64,000 bases of DNA from Gammaproteobacteria bacterium (GCA_030682575.1 JAUXNX010000012.1:1-64000); one strand, 5' to 3'; shown: positions 8,781 through 19,186, counted from the first letter of the stretch. Numbers and translations are program-made. Notes: generated from the sequence alone by a model not told the origin.

Positions 8781-9605
8781 ATGTCAGTCTTACCAAATAG
8801 CAGCGAAGTCCCTGCGTATATCGTTGACGCCTTTACCGGAGAACTCTTTCGTGGCAATCCAGCCGCCGTGGTGGTTCTCACCCACCCGGCCTCGGAACTG
8901 TGGATGCAGCAGGTAGCAGCCGAGTTCAATCTGGCGGAAACGGCATTTCTGGTACCCGAGGCCAGTGGCCGCTGGCAACTGCGTTGGTTCACTCCCACCA
9001 CAGAAGTACCGTTGTGTGGTCATGCCACATTGGCCAGTGCCCATGTGCTGTGGAACGAGCTTGGGCACAGACAGGAGGCACTGATATTCACCACACGCAG
9101 CGGCGAACTGACGGCGGCCAGACGGAATGGCACGATCGCTCTCGATTTTCCGGCTGCTTCGGTGTCAGTCAGTTCCCTCGAAAAAACAGTGATCGAAGCG
9201 CTGGGTGTGAGTCCAGTGGAGATCGCCGTGACCGCACAGGATCTGCTGATCGAAGTGGACTCGGTGCGGGAAGTGCGACTTTATCAACCCGACATGCAGG
9301 TGATCGAGGCTCTGCCCTGGCGGGCATTGATGCTCACAGCACGCAACAATGGTGGTGCCGATGCTCATGTGGATTTCGTGTCGCGCTTCTTCGCACCCTC
9401 CATCGGCATTCCCGAAGACCCGGTCACCGGAGCCATGCACTGCGCGCTTGTTCCCTATTGGGCGGAGCGACTGGGCAAGACCCACATGATTGCCGAACAG
9501 TGCTCGACTCGTGGTGGCCTGCTGCATCTGGAGAATGCAGCACCAAGAGTAGTGCTCGCTGGCGAGGCCACCACGTTTCTGCGCGGGGTGTTGCAGGCGT
9601 GCTAG
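8781..9605 (+). CDS. PhzF-family isomerase/epimerase-like protein
   Basis: A 274-residue protein with the PhzF signature: YIVDAFTGELFRGNPAAVV at the N-terminus, the catalytic glutamate in FNLAETAFL, PTTEVPLCGHATLA, and the second-half copy FFAPSIGIPEDPVTGAMHC. PhzF-like proteins are two-lobed enzymes that isomerise small acids such as trans-2,3-dihydro-3-hydroxyanthranilate. Most members have unknown substrates, and no phenazine genes are present here. GGAG lies six bases before ATG 8781, which I prefer to the upstream ATG 8769. It diverges from the MocR gene, which probably controls it. Confidence 0.92.
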   Translation: MSVLPNSSEVPAYIVDAFTGELFRGNPAAVVVLTHPASELWMQQVAAEFNLAETAFLVPEASGRWQLRWFTPTTEVPLCGHATLASAHVLWNELGHRQEALIFTTRSGELTAARRNGTIALDFPAASVSVSSLEKTVIEALGVSPVEIAVTAQDLLIEVDSVREVRLYQPDMQVIEALPWRALMLTARNNGGADAHVDFVSRFFAPSIGIPEDPVTGAMHCALVPYWAERLGKTHMIAEQCSTRGGLLHLENAAPRVVLAGEATTFLRGVLQAC

Positions 9606-9683
9606 AATTCCGGCCCATCCAGGCAGCCGGAAGTCCGCCCCAGCTCGCCACGCAGCACTTGGAGTCAACCACAAGCATTCATC

Positions 9684-10370
9684 ATGGATCCGCAAGCGCC
9701 ATCACTCAGCGAGAGAATCAACGTCCTGTTGCCGCAGACCCAATGTGGCAAGTGTAACTACGCTGGCTGCAAACCCTATGCTGAGGCAATCAGTGCCGGG
9801 GATGCGATCAACAAGTGTCCTCCAGGTGGCAGCACGACGATTCACGAACTCGCTACTCTGTTGAACCGCGACGTTGTTCCCCTCAATCCTGACAATGGCA
9901 TTGAGCAGGAGCGCCTGGTCGCCTTCATACGCGAGGCTGAATGCATTGGTTGCACCAAATGTATTCAGGCCTGTCCGGTGGATGCCATCCTCGGTGCCGC
10001 CAAACAGATGCACACTGTGATGATTTCCGAGTGCACCGGCTGCGATCTCTGCGTAGCCCCTTGCCCTGTGGACTGCATTGATATGCTGCCCCTGCCGGAA
10101 GATGGACGCATCCCCGATCCACAGGAAAAGAAGCGCCTGTCGGATTACTGGCGCGGACGTTTCGAGTTTCGCGAACAGCGCTTGGCGGCGGTTCGCGAAG
10201 TGCAGCAGAGCAAGCGCCTTGCTGCGAAGTCTGCTCCGATTGCACCCACACCAGAATCGCAATCAGCTGCACCTGTGATGAGTACGGATCAGGCTCGCAT
10301 CGATATACAGGCGGCCGTGCTGCGCGCCAAAGCGCGCAAGGCAGCATTACGCAGAGAGAGTGAAAGCTGA
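9684..10370 (+). CDS. RnfB-like iron-sulfur protein (orphan)
   Basis: A 228-residue protein. The N-terminal 4Fe-4S motif uses C21, C24, C29 and C45 (CGKCNYAGC...KCPPGG). Two ferredoxin motifs follow, [13 protein letters not shown] (about 92-104) and [13 protein letters not shown] (about 122-134), then a charged alanine-rich tail. It matches the RnfB/RsxB electron-transfer subunit but lacks the usual N-terminal membrane anchor, and no rnfA, C, D, G or E is nearby. It could be a soluble ferredoxin-like carrier that kept its historical position before nth, with which it is separated by three bases and surely co-transcribed. Confidence 0.9.
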   Translation: MDPQAPSLSERINVLLPQTQCGKCNYAGCKPYAEAISAGDAINKCPPGGSTTIHELATLLNRDVVPLNPDNGIEQERLVAFIREAECIGCTKCIQACPVDAILGAAKQMHTVMISECTGCDLCVAPCPVDCIDMLPLPEDGRIPDPQEKKRLSDYWRGRFEFREQRLAAVREVQQSKRLAAKSAPIAPTPESQSAAPVMSTDQARIDIQAAVLRAKARKAALRRESES

Positions 10371-10373
10371 ACG

Positions 10374-11012
10374 ATGAACAAAGTGAAACGCGAAGAAATT
10401 TTCCGGCGCCTGCGTGCCGAAAATCCGCAGCCAGTAACAGAGTTGGAATATTCATCCACGTTTGAACTGTTGATTGCCGTGATTCTCTCCGCACAGGCAA
10501 CCGACGTCGGCGTCAACAAGGCGACACGTAAACTTTACAAGGTCGCCAATACACCAGAAAAAATTTACGCTCTCGGTGTCGATGGCCTGAAGTCCTACAT
10601 CAAGACCATTGGTCTGTTCAACAGCAAGGCAGAGAATATCATCAAGACCTGCGCCGCATTGATCGAGCACCACGACTCCCAGGTACCCGATAGCAGAGAA
10701 GCATTGGAAGCGCTTCCGGGCGTTGGCCGCAAGACGGCGAACGTGGTGTTGAACACTGCCTTTCGACAGATTGCCATGGCAGTGGACACGCATATTTTCC
10801 GCGTGTCGAATCGCACGGGAATTGCGCCTGGCAAGAATGTTCTGGAAGTGGAAAAAAATCTGCTGAAGTTTGTACCTGCGGAATATCTGCTGGATGCCCA
10901 CCACTGGTTGATCCTGCACGGCCGCTACACCTGCATCGCGCGCAAGCCAAAGTGCGGGTCGTGCATCATTGAAGATCTGTGTGAGTATCGGGGCAAGATT
11001 TCAGTGGATTGA
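10374..11012 (+). CDS. nth: Endonuclease III (DNA glycosylase/AP lyase)
   Basis: Removes oxidised pyrimidines and nicks abasic sites in base-excision repair. The 212-residue protein has the helix-hairpin-helix LPGVGRKTANVV with catalytic K120. The catalytic aspartate D138 is in VDTHIFRVSNR; both positions match E. coli numbering. The C-terminal 4Fe-4S loop is CIARKPKCGSCIIEDLC. Length is standard. It begins three bases after the rnfB-like gene and is followed by the large inverted repeat at 11085-11190. Confidence 0.97.
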   Translation: MNKVKREEIFRRLRAENPQPVTELEYSSTFELLIAVILSAQATDVGVNKATRKLYKVANTPEKIYALGVDGLKSYIKTIGLFNSKAENIIKTCAALIEHHDSQVPDSREALEALPGVGRKTANVVLNTAFRQIAMAVDTHIFRVSNRTGIAPGKNVLEVEKNLLKFVPAEYLLDAHHWLILHGRYTCIARKPKCGSCIIEDLCEYRGKISVD

Positions 11013-11084
11013 GCACGCTGCCGCACTGTGCCAATTCAGAGAATCGCGCGCAGTGCAATGATGCAAAATTGAAATGAGATATGT

Positions 11085-11190
11085 GCTATGGGGAGGGGCA
11101 GCGACGGACCATTGAGCGCCATGGATGGCGCGATTGAGCCCTACATGGATGTATTCACGTGGCGTGTCCGGCGATGCCTCTCCCCATAGC
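11085..11190. repeat. Cruciform-forming intergenic repeat between convergent nth and argG
   Basis: The outer arms 11085-11109 and 11166-11190 pair over 25 bases with three mismatches (GCTATGGGGAG... against ...CTCTCCCCATAGC). Inside are a perfect hairpin GCGCCATGGATGGCGC (11116-11131) and a small one ACATGGATGT (11143-11152), so the folded element is a three-way junction. It sits between two gene ends. It may act as a bidirectional terminator or processing signal, or be a dispersed repeat. I recall similar GAGCCCTACATGGATGTATTCACG-type stretches in other gammaproteobacterial intergenic regions, but cannot search. Confidence 0.8.
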
Positions 11191-11225
11191 GCAGATCGTG
11201 CTACGGAGAGAGATCATCACACAGA

Positions 11226-12443
11226 TCAGTTGAACTTGCGGCCCTTGTTGGCAGCAATACGCATGCGTAGCGCATTCAACTTGATGAAGCCACCGGCGTC
11301 TGCCTGATTGTAGGCACCGGCATCATCTTCGAAGGTTGCGATCTTCATGTCGAACAACGAATCTGCAGACTCACGACCCGCCAGAATCACGTTACCCTTG
11401 TAGAGTTTCAGACGTACCTTGCCGTTCACAAACTGCTGCGAGTAGTCGATCAACTGCTGCAACGCAAGACGCTCCGGTGACCACCAGTAACCGTTATAGA
11501 TCAGTGACGCATAACGCGGCATCAACTCATCCTTCAGGTGCGCCAACTCTCGATCCAGAGTCAGCGATTCAATCGCACGGTGCGCCTTCAGCATCACTGT
11601 GCCGCCTGGTGTTTCGTAGCAGCCACGGGACTTCATTCCCACGTAACGGTTTTCCACCAGATCCAGACGGCCAATGCCATTGGCGCCTGCAATCCTGTTC
11701 AACGTTGCGAGAATAGTGGCGGGTGACATCTTTTCACCATTGATCGCCACGATATCGCCTTTCACGTATTCCAGATCGATATAGGTCGGAGTGTTCGGTG
11801 CATTTTCCGGGGACACTGTCCACAGCCACATGTCTTCTTCCGGCTCCGAACGCGGGTCTTCCAGCAGATCGCCTTCGTAGGAGATATGCAGCAAGTTGGC
11901 ATCCATCGAATAAGGAGACTTGGTGCCGCGCTTCTTCTCAACAGCAATACCATGCTTCTCGCAATATGCCATCAGCGTGTCACGCGATGTCAGATCCCAT
12001 TCACGCCAGGGTGCAATTACTTTGACTCCTGGCTTGAGCGCATAGGCACCCAGTTCAAAACGCACCTGATCGTTTCCCTTGCCTGTGGCGCCATGGGAAA
12101 TGGCATCGGCGCCGGTTTCGTTGGCGATTTCAATGAGACGCTTGGCAATCAGGGGGCGCGCAATGGAAGTGCCCAGCAGATACTCGCCTTCATAGATGGT
12201 GTTGGCGCGAAACATCGGGAACACGAAGTCACGCACAAATTCTTCGCGCAGATCGTCGATATAGATTTCCTTGATGCCCATGGCCTGCGCCTTGGCGCGC
12301 GCTGGCTCCACTTCCTCACCCTGGCCCAGATCGGCGGTGAAGGTGACAACTTCACATTGATAAGTTTCCATCAGCCATTTGGCGATGACCGAGGTGTCGA
12401 GACCACCGGAATAGGCGAGCACGACTTTCTTGATGGCAGACAT
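11226..12443 (-). CDS. argG: Argininosuccinate synthase
   Basis: Joins citrulline and aspartate using ATP in arginine biosynthesis. The 405-residue protein starts [20 protein letters not shown], with the N-type ATP pyrophosphatase loop SGGLDTS at 12-18. It also has the conserved [15 protein letters not shown] and GRDTLMAYC-like blocks. AAGGAG is six bases before ATG 12443; an ATG three bases earlier is the only close alternative. It lies downstream of motY on the same strand, the order seen in Pseudomonas (argG-motY-pyrC-rnt). argF is 4 kb away, but no ArgR box is convincing here. Confidence 0.97.
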   Translation of the reverse strand: MSAIKKVVLAYSGGLDTSVIAKWLMETYQCEVVTFTADLGQGEEVEPARAKAQAMGIKEIYIDDLREEFVRDFVFPMFRANTIYEGEYLLGTSIARPLIAKRLIEIANETGADAISHGATGKGNDQVRFELGAYALKPGVKVIAPWREWDLTSRDTLMAYCEKHGIAVEKKRGTKSPYSMDANLLHISYEGDLLEDPRSEPEEDMWLWTVSPENAPNTPTYIDLEYVKGDIVAINGEKMSPATILATLNRIAGANGIGRLDLVENRYVGMKSRGCYETPGGTVMLKAHRAIESLTLDRELAHLKDELMPRYASLIYNGYWWSPERLALQQLIDYSQQFVNGKVRLKLYKGNVILAGRESADSLFDMKIATFEDDAGAYNQADAGGFIKLNALRMRIAANKGRKFN

Positions 12444-12555
12444 CATTGACTCCTTGCAGTTGCAGTTTTCAGAAATGGCGGGGCGCAAAAGAGCGGGCAT
12501 TGTACAGGGATAGAAGGGGAATTTCGACCGGACGCGGGGGAAGTTCGCCAGATTG

Positions 12556-13434
12556 TCAGCGCCGCAACATCAGGATGGTCACACGGCGGTTGCGGTCGCG
12601 ATCTGCTGCTGTGCGCTCATTGCGAACGATCAGATACTCTTCTGTTTCTCCGAAATAGCGGGTCTCCAGCATGGCCTCGTCAATGCCATTGCGAACCAGA
12701 TACTGGTGCACAGCAAAGGCACGCAGCCTGGACGCTTCAAGATTCTCACCACTGGTGCCTGCAGTGTCCGTGAACCCGTTGATCTGAAAGGAATAAACAC
12801 CAGGATCGGCCTTGGCATAGGCAATGATGTTATCCAGCAATGTGCGGGACTGCGCGTCCAGCTCCATCTGGGTGGGACGCCAGAACACAGTGGAGCGTTC
12901 AATCTGGCTGAAATTCACTGGCAAAAGGTCGGCCATGCATTCCTGATATTGCCCGTAGGCATTGCGGAAATTGACCGGCGACACACCTACCCGGATGGAC
13001 TCTTCATCGCTGTACCAGGCACGCCGCGTCAGAGTCGGCATCATGCCCCTTGCAAGCTCCGCCATCACTATGCGCGTCTGGGTGATATCCAGGCTCACGG
13101 GTCTGTTGCTGCGCTGCACATCGACATAGCCAATGTCTTTCTCCGGCACCCCCTGTCGCCATGCCGGTGCTGCAGAGGTCAACAACGCCCTGCCCGCCGC
13201 CATTTCACTCTCCAGTGCTTGCAGGTAGAAGAAAAGTGGTTCCCCTGCCTGTCGGTAGAAGACCGCTTCACCGTAATAAGGGATATGCTGGCTGAGACTA
13301 CACTCGAACACAGAACCGGACACTTCCCAGCGCGATGTCTCAAAATCAGCGTAATAGCTGGGTCCGCCCGCCTGCACCAAGGGCACAGTAAGCAAACTCG
13401 TCAAAGATAAGGTAAACTTCAGCCTGTTTTTCAT
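12556..13434 (-). CDS. motY: MotY-like flagellar T-ring protein
   Basis: A 292-residue protein with a signal peptide ([22 protein letters not shown]). Its N-terminal domain resembles MotY ([31 protein letters not shown]). The C-terminal OmpA-type peptidoglycan-binding domain (about 175-290) contains [22 protein letters not shown] and NRRVTI. MotY sits in the periplasmic T ring that anchors stators of sodium-driven or Pseudomonas-type flagella. The synteny argG-motY-pyrC-rnt is the Pseudomonas one and supports the name. ATG 13434 is chosen because the signal peptide starts there. No other flagellar gene is in the window. Confidence 0.88.
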   Translation of the reverse strand: MKNRLKFTLSLTSLLTVPLVQAGGPSYYADFETSRWEVSGSVFECSLSQHIPYYGEAVFYRQAGEPLFFYLQALESEMAAGRALLTSAAPAWRQGVPEKDIGYVDVQRSNRPVSLDITQTRIVMAELARGMMPTLTRRAWYSDEESIRVGVSPVNFRNAYGQYQECMADLLPVNFSQIERSTVFWRPTQMELDAQSRTLLDNIIAYAKADPGVYSFQINGFTDTAGTSGENLEASRLRAFAVHQYLVRNGIDEAMLETRYFGETEEYLIVRNERTAADRDRNRRVTILMLRR

Positions 13435-13601
13435 TCTCTGTAACTGGTCATACCATTCGCCCATGTCAGAGCACCAAAGTGACAGTGCCTCACTGGACAG
13501 ACATCGGCACCACACTTGAAAACTTTACCCGACTCCTGCCGTGAGTCCCTCACCGATGGTCAGCACAACTCGTCAGTACAAACCAAGGTAGTCAATCCTG
13601 A

Positions 13602-14645
13602 ATGAAACAAATCACTCTGATACAACCCGATGACTGGCACGTCCACCTGCGTGACGGTGATGCACTGCAGCATACGGTAGCAGCAACGTCGCGTGTGTTT
13701 GCCCGCGCCATCGTGATGCCGAATCTGAAACCTCCCGTCGTCGATACCACCAGTGCCCTCGCCTATCGCCAGCGCATTCTCAATGCGGTGCCCGCAGGCA
13801 TGCAGTTCGAACCTTTGATGACACTTTATCTCACCGATTCGATGACGGTGCAGGACGTCAAGACAGCCACTGACAGCGGCAAGATACTCGCAATCAAGTA
13901 CTATCCCGCCGGAGCCACTACCAATTCCGAGAATGGTGTGACAGCCATTGAAAAGGCTTACCCAGTGCTGGAGGCAATGGCAGAAATGGATGTGCCCTTG
14001 CTGCTGCATGGTGAAGTAACCGATGCACATATTGACATCTTTGATCGCGAACAAGTCTTCATCGACCAGTTCCTCGTTCCGCTGACACTCAGATATCCGA
14101 CCTTGAGAATTGTGCTGGAACACATCACAACAAAACACGCAGCGGAATTCGTCACGAGCGCCAACGACAACATCGCAGCCACTGTCACAGTACATCACCT
14201 GCTGTATAACCGCAGCCACATGCTGGCAGGAGGTATCAGACCGCATCTTTATTGCCTGCCAATACTCAAGCGCAATATTCATCAGCAGGCACTGATTGAC
14301 GCTGTTACCAGCGGCAATCCCCGCTTCTTCCTGGGCACAGACTCGGCCCCTCATGCACGTCATCTCAAGGAGCATGATTGCGGCTGCGCAGGTTGCTTCA
14401 CTGCCCATGCAGCGATTGAACTGTATGCCGAAGTTTTCGACCAGGCAGGCGCGCTGGACAAACTTGAGGGTTTTGCCAGTTGTCATGGCCCCGATTTTTA
14501 CAAACTTCCGCGTAACAGCAGACGCATCGTGTTGGAGCAGTCTTCATGGACGACTCCGGCCGACTATGCGTTTGGTGCGGAGCGGGTAGTTCCCTTGCGT
14601 GCAGGGGAACAGATTCAGTGGCGGGTTGCGGGGTTCAGCGCATGA
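13602..14645 (+). CDS. pyrC: Dihydroorotase (class II)
   Basis: Closes the dihydroorotate ring in pyrimidine synthesis. The 347-residue length is typical of the E. coli type. Metal ligands are H13 and H15 (DDWHVHLRD). The carbamylated lysine is K99 ([11 protein letters not shown]), further histidines are in LLLHGEV and LEHITTK, and the active-site aspartate is in [10 protein letters not shown]. The stop codon overlaps the start of rnt by four bases (ATGA), so the two are coupled. It diverges from motY. Confidence 0.97.
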   Translation: MKQITLIQPDDWHVHLRDGDALQHTVAATSRVFARAIVMPNLKPPVVDTTSALAYRQRILNAVPAGMQFEPLMTLYLTDSMTVQDVKTATDSGKILAIKYYPAGATTNSENGVTAIEKAYPVLEAMAEMDVPLLLHGEVTDAHIDIFDREQVFIDQFLVPLTLRYPTLRIVLEHITTKHAAEFVTSANDNIAATVTVHHLLYNRSHMLAGGIRPHLYCLPILKRNIHQQALIDAVTSGNPRFFLGTDSAPHARHLKEHDCGCAGCFTAHAAIELYAEVFDQAGALDKLEGFASCHGPDFYKLPRNSRRIVLEQSSWTTPADYAFGAERVVPLRAGEQIQWRVAGFSA

Positions 14646-15286
14646 ATTACGAAGACGAAGAAGTATCGTTGGAAGGACCGATGGCAGCGCGCTTTCGTGG
14701 CTATCTACCGGTAGTAGTGGACATCGAGTGCGGCGGCTTCAATGCCAAGACTGACGCCATCCTGGAAATTTCCGCCGTAATTCTTGGTTTCAATGAGAAG
14801 GGTGTACTGGGAGTGGAGCAGACTTTCTTTCATCGTGTTGTGCCATTCGATGGGTCCAATATTGAAGAGGCGGCGCTCAAATTTACCGGCATTGACCCCT
14901 ATCATCCCCTGCGTGTTGCCCGCAACGAGAAGGATGTCTTCAGCGACATGTTCCGGATCATTCGCACAGCCTTGAAGGCCAATCACTGCAAACGCGCCAT
15001 TCTGGTGGCGCACAACGCCCATTTCGATCATGGCTTCATCAACGCCGCAGCGGCGCGCCACGATCTCAAGCGTAATCCTTTTCATCCGTTTTCCAGTTTC
15101 GATACAGCAACACTGAGCGGCCTCGCCTATGGACAGACGGTTCTGGCACGTGCCTGCGAAGCTGCAAGAATCGAGTTCAACAATACAGAGGCTCATTCAG
15201 CAAAATACGACGCCGAAAAGACCGCGCAATTGTTCTGCACAATTGTCAACAAGTGGAAGGATATGGGGGGATGGCCAACAAAATAG
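14642..15286 (+). CDS. rnt: Ribonuclease T
   Basis: A 3'-5' exoribonuclease that trims tRNA and other stable RNA ends. The 214-residue protein has the DEDDh exonuclease residues: D27 and E29 in [13 protein letters not shown] in HNAHFDHGF and the H/D pair in [12 protein letters not shown]. The start ATG overlaps the pyrC stop. A strong hairpin follows at 15299-15330. Gene order matches Pseudomonas. Confidence 0.96.
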   Translation: MNYEDEEVSLEGPMAARFRGYLPVVVDIECGGFNAKTDAILEISAVILGFNEKGVLGVEQTFFHRVVPFDGSNIEEAALKFTGIDPYHPLRVARNEKDVFSDMFRIIRTALKANHCKRAILVAHNAHFDHGFINAAAARHDLKRNPFHPFSSFDTATLSGLAYGQTVLARACEAARIEFNNTEAHSAKYDAEKTAQLFCTIVNKWKDMGGWPTK

Positions 15287-15298
15287 TTGGCTGTCTGA

Positions 15299-15330
15299 AA
15301 CACCTGCCGGGCACTGACCCTGCAGGTGTT
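15299..15330. terminator. Terminator between convergent rnt and grxD
   Basis: AACACCTGC (15299-15307) and GCAGGTGTT (15322-15330) form a perfect nine-base stem. It is followed on the plus strand by CTTTAT and preceded by A residues that would serve the minus strand. It can end transcription from both sides, most clearly rnt. Confidence 0.75.
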
Positions 15331-15348
15331 CTTTATAGAAAGTCTTGC

Positions 15349-15696
15349 CTAATGCGTAGCTGACTGCTGCTGTCCCGCACCATCGATCAGCGTCTGCAAC
15401 TCACCATTCTCGAACATATCGGTAATGATGTCGCAGCCACCTACCAACTCACCGTCAACATACAATTGCGGAAACGTCGGCCAATTGGCGATCAGTGGCA
15501 AGGTCGCACGGATCTCCGGGTTGGCAAGAATATCCACGTAGGCAAAACGCTTGCCGCAAGACATCAGGCACTTTACTGCCTGCGCCGAGAAGCCACACTG
15601 GGGTTGATCAGGGCTGCCCTTCATGTAAAGAAGGATAGTGTTGGAGCTGATTTGTTCTCTGATAGTGTCTTCAATATTGCTGTCGATTGTGCTCAT
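15349..15696 (-). CDS. grxD: Monothiol glutaredoxin (Grx4/GrxD type)
   Basis: A 115-residue protein with the CGFS active site (C34) preceded by LLYMKGSPDQPQ, then WPTFPQLYVDGELVGGCDI, the glutathione-binding and TVP-like region. Monothiol CGFS glutaredoxins carry [2Fe-2S] clusters with glutathione and pass them to iron-sulfur and iron-regulation proteins. Length and motifs are standard. It is convergent with rnt and divergent from argF. Confidence 0.95.
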   Translation of the reverse strand: MSTIDSNIEDTIREQISSNTILLYMKGSPDQPQCGFSAQAVKCLMSCGKRFAYVDILANPEIRATLPLIANWPTFPQLYVDGELVGGCDIITDMFENGELQTLIDGAGQQQSATH

Positions 15697-16147
15697 AGTT
15701 CATCCGGTTCTTCGTGGGAAATTTCTGTTCCAGTCTGCCCGTCGACCATTGCTGCCAACGGCACTGACGGTGTTGCACACCTCTTGATCAGTGACTGCGA
15801 GGCGGCATTCTACACGATTGCTGCAGGGATTTTTACCACAAGATTGCGCACATTTTCCCGATAATTGCCTCGGCATCACAAAGTAATATAAGATACCCCT
15901 CTGTCAGGGAGGGGTAGCACGTGCTGCCCCTTATTGCTTTTATAGAGAGATTTTTGTTTCGAGGCCAAGTTTCCGACATGCCGACCAGCTAATTCGTCGC
16001 GCCGCTCTGAATCCCACTAACGTTCGCGAAATTCCGCCCTCCTCCGCACGTTGTTGATCATAGGGACAGGTCTGGCCTGACGTAATTTCTGATTCAAATT
16101 TTTGCGAAAAAACGCACCAAAACACGACAATACAAGACAACGAACCA
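15697..16147. other. Intergenic region between grxD and argF, with one hairpin
   Basis: No credible gene. It must carry the divergent grxD and argF promoters. TACCCCTC (15894-15901) and GAGGGGTA (15909-15916) form a perfect eight-base stem with a seven-base loop, but no T run follows on either strand. Its role is unclear. A TGATTCAAAT stretch near 16090 is only half of an ArgR-type box. Confidence 0.5.
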
Positions 16148-17044
16148 ATGGCTATTCGACACTTTTTGACATTGATGGACCTTGAGAAAGACGAACTGCA
16201 TGCAATCGTCCAACGAGCGATCGCGCTGAAAAACAGCCCTGCATTGCACACGGATTCTCTCAAGAACAAGACACTGGCAATGATCTTCGAAAAAGCCTCA
16301 ACCCGCACCAGGGTAGCTTTTGAAGTGGCGATGAATCAGCTCGGCGGCAGCAGCATGTTTCTGTCTGGCAATGACACTCAATTGGGTCGCGGCGAACCTC
16401 TGGAAGACACCGCAAGGGTTGTTTCCAGCATGGTCGATTTCGTTGCCATCCGCACCTTTGAGCATTCCAAACTGGAACTCTTTGCAAAACATTCCAGAGT
16501 GCCGGTCATCAACTCTCTGAGCGATGACTTTCACCCCTGCCAATTGTTGGCCGACATGCAGACCTATTTCGAGTACCGTGGCGACATCAAGGGCAAATCC
16601 GTTGCCTGGGTCGGTGACGGTCACAACATGTGTCAGTCCTACATCAATGCCGCAGAGCAGTTTGATTTCGAACTGGCCATTGCCTGCCCGGAAGGGTTCG
16701 AACCCGATGCGTGGCTGCTTGAGCGCAGCAAATCCAGAGTCAGACTGGTGCGCGATCCTAAAGAAGCGGTTAAAAATGCCGATCTTATAGCCACAGATGT
16801 CTGGGCTTCCATGGGGCATGAAGAAGAACGGGCCAGGCGCATTCGTCTCTTTGCTGCTTACCAGATCAATACTGAACTGCTGTCACTGGCCAAATCCGAC
16901 GCACTGTTCATGCATTGCCTGCCCGCCCACCGTGGTGAGGAAGTGACCGCTGAAGTGCTGGACGCCCCTGGGTCTGTGGTTTGGGATGAAGCAGAGAATC
17001 GCCTGCATACCAAGAAGGCATTGCTGGAGTTTCTGTGCGCTTGA
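16148..17044 (+). CDS. argF: Ornithine carbamoyltransferase
   Basis: Makes citrulline from ornithine and carbamoyl phosphate in arginine synthesis. The 298-residue protein has the carbamoyl-phosphate loop STRTR at 51-55, the [11 protein letters not shown] block, and the ornithine-binding [13 protein letters not shown] near the C-terminus. It is close in size to the anabolic type of Pseudomonas ArgF. The gene ends 32 bases before the GGDEF-EAL gene, on the same strand, so read-through is possible. Confidence 0.97.
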   Translation: MAIRHFLTLMDLEKDELHAIVQRAIALKNSPALHTDSLKNKTLAMIFEKASTRTRVAFEVAMNQLGGSSMFLSGNDTQLGRGEPLEDTARVVSSMVDFVAIRTFEHSKLELFAKHSRVPVINSLSDDFHPCQLLADMQTYFEYRGDIKGKSVAWVGDGHNMCQSYINAAEQFDFELAIACPEGFEPDAWLLERSKSRVRLVRDPKEAVKNADLIATDVWASMGHEEERARRIRLFAAYQINTELLSLAKSDALFMHCLPAHRGEEVTAEVLDAPGSVVWDEAENRLHTKKALLEFLCA

Positions 17045-17076
17045 TACGTGGCATTCTATAAGCACTGGATACGGAA

Positions 17077-19044
17077 ATGACCAAGTACGGAAAACCCAGA
17101 ACTGACAGAAAAACTCTCTACTTTCTGCTGATCACGGTGTTTTTCGCAGCTCTCGCCGCCGTTGCCATCTCCGGTTGGTTTTCCTATCAGGCCTCTCTGG
17201 ATCCCAGTCGCGAAAGCATCCTGGCCTCGGATATCATCAGTTCCGCTCTGATGCTTCTGGTGGCATTTCTCAGCAGTATTCTGATCCTGCGCCAACGTAA
17301 CGCTCTGCAGGAGGATGTCACCGAACAGCGCTTCGTTGAACGCTCCATGAAGACGTTGTCCAGCGCCGTCGAACAAAGCCAGAGTGCAGTATTGATTACC
17401 GACAGACTCGGCATCATCGAGTACGTCAATCCGCGTTACTCCCAGATTACCGGCTATACCAAGGATGAGGTGATCGGCCAGCAGGCAGAACAGCTTTATG
17501 CCGCTCATATCACCGATGACGAAAACCGTACTCTGCAGGATTGTCTGCTTAACGGCGTAGCCTGGCAGGCATCGCTATCCAGCATTCGCAAGAATGGCGA
17601 GAAATTCTGGCAGTCCGTATCAGCCTCCCCGATTCTCGACGACACAGGCAGACTCGGCCATATTGTCTTCGGTATCGAAGACATCAGCGCACAGCGTGAA
17701 ACTCATGCCCAGATGGAGAAGCTGGCATTCTACGATCCCTTGACGGGTCTTGAGAATCGCCGATTGTTCAAGGACAGACTGGACCAGTGCCTCAAGCATG
17801 TGCGCCGCAACAAGACCATGGTGGCCTTGCTCTTCCTCGACCTGGACCAGTTCAAGCGCATCAACGACACCCTGGGTCACGATGCTGGCGATGAGTTGCT
17901 CTGCACGGTTGCCCGGCGCATCAAGAACTGTGTTCGCGAAGAGGACATCGTGGCACGCCTTGGGGGCGACGAGTTCACCATCCTGCTACCCAACCTCAAG
18001 GATGCCCGCTCTGCGGCACATGTCGCCGGCAAGATACTCAAAGCTATCAATAAACCCATTCAACTCAGCTCCCAGGAGGTCATCGTCAGCGGCAGCATCG
18101 GTATTACCCTGGCGCCGGATGACAGCATGAACGCCAGCGTGCTGATGCGTAACGCCGACCTTGCGATGTATCGCGCCAAGGATCATGGCCGCAACAATTT
18201 CCAGTTCTTCACCGATGACATGAATATCGAATCTGTCGCACGCATGTCACTGGAGAATGAATTGCGATTGGCTGTGTCGAACCAGCATTTCGTCGTTTAT
18301 TTTCAACCCCAGATAGACCTGATCAGAAATACTGTCTGCGGCTTCGAGGCACTGGTACGCTGGCAGCACGCCGAAGTGGACATGATCCCTCCCGATCGCT
18401 TCATACCCGTAGCCGAAGAAACCGGACTGATCGTCGAACTCGGCGCCATCGTCCTGCGCAAGGCCTGTCAGCAAATCAAGCAGTTGCAATTGCAGGGTTT
18501 CAGCAACCAGACGGTAGCCGTGAACCTGTCTGCCCGCCAGTTCCGAGACGACAACCTGATCAATCTGGTCAAAGTCATTCTCAGGGAAACCGATCTGGAG
18601 GCGAAGTGGCTGGAGCTGGAGATTACCGAGAGCATGTTGATGGACAATATCGATCAGGCTATCGGCATTCTGCAACAACTCAAGGAACTGGGCCTGACCA
18701 TCTCCATCGACGACTTCGGCACCGGCTATTCTTCGTTGAACTATCTGACACGCTTGCCCATAGACAAACTGAAGGTGGATCGCTCCTTCGTCTGCAATCT
18801 CCCCGATGACAAGAGCCACATGGCCATCACGACCGCGATCATTGCCATGGCGCAGAAGCTGGGCATGCAGGTGATAGCCGAAGGCGTCGAGACCACTCAG
18901 CAGGTGGATTTCCTGCGTCTGCACCAGTGCAATGTGCTGCAGGGCTACCTGTTTTGTGCGCCCGTGTCTTCCCATGACCTGATCAGTCACATCACACGGC
19001 TGCAAGGTATCCTTGACAGCCAGCAGAGTGCCAGTGCGGCCTGA
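17077..19044 (+). CDS. Membrane PAS-GGDEF-EAL cyclic-di-GMP protein
   Basis: A 655-residue protein. Two transmembrane helices (about 13-33 and 50-68) bracket a very short periplasmic loop. A PAS domain follows (about 90-205, ITDRLGIIEYVNPRYSQITGYT), then GGDEF with intact GGDEF at 296-300, and EAL with EAL at 424-426. The EAL domain keeps NLSARQF, ELEITES, IDDFGTGYSSL, KVDRSFV and AEGVET. Both the diguanylate cyclase and phosphodiesterase motifs look complete, so its net activity cannot be told. It could feed or drain the c-di-GMP pool read by the MshE-like motor encoded at 53133-54866, which is inference. Confidence 0.95.
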   Translation: MTKYGKPRTDRKTLYFLLITVFFAALAAVAISGWFSYQASLDPSRESILASDIISSALMLLVAFLSSILILRQRNALQEDVTEQRFVERSMKTLSSAVEQSQSAVLITDRLGIIEYVNPRYSQITGYTKDEVIGQQAEQLYAAHITDDENRTLQDCLLNGVAWQASLSSIRKNGEKFWQSVSASPILDDTGRLGHIVFGIEDISAQRETHAQMEKLAFYDPLTGLENRRLFKDRLDQCLKHVRRNKTMVALLFLDLDQFKRINDTLGHDAGDELLCTVARRIKNCVREEDIVARLGGDEFTILLPNLKDARSAAHVAGKILKAINKPIQLSSQEVIVSGSIGITLAPDDSMNASVLMRNADLAMYRAKDHGRNNFQFFTDDMNIESVARMSLENELRLAVSNQHFVVYFQPQIDLIRNTVCGFEALVRWQHAEVDMIPPDRFIPVAEETGLIVELGAIVLRKACQQIKQLQLQGFSNQTVAVNLSARQFRDDNLINLVKVILRETDLEAKWLELEITESMLMDNIDQAIGILQQLKELGLTISIDDFGTGYSSLNYLTRLPIDKLKVDRSFVCNLPDDKSHMAITTAIIAMAQKLGMQVIAEGVETTQQVDFLRLHQCNVLQGYLFCAPVSSHDLISHITRLQGILDSQQSASAA

Positions 19045-19186
19045 CAACCCTGTGCCCGACAGTCGTGACCCCCAAAGTGCCGTCAGGACACTGAGTGACC
19101 TGGGCGTTGCCACTCCTGAAGAGTCTGTGTGACGGTGTTCACAACACCCCTGCCGCGCTTGCTCCCTGGTATAGATAAGGAAAAAT

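Noticed and set aside
13560-14486. A 308-codon minus-strand open frame over pyrC
   Set aside because: Antisense shadow of pyrC, whose catalytic residues are all on the plus strand.
15697-16147. Possible ArgR box before argF
   Set aside because: Only one half-site (TGATTCAAAT) near 16090; no second half or tandem copy.
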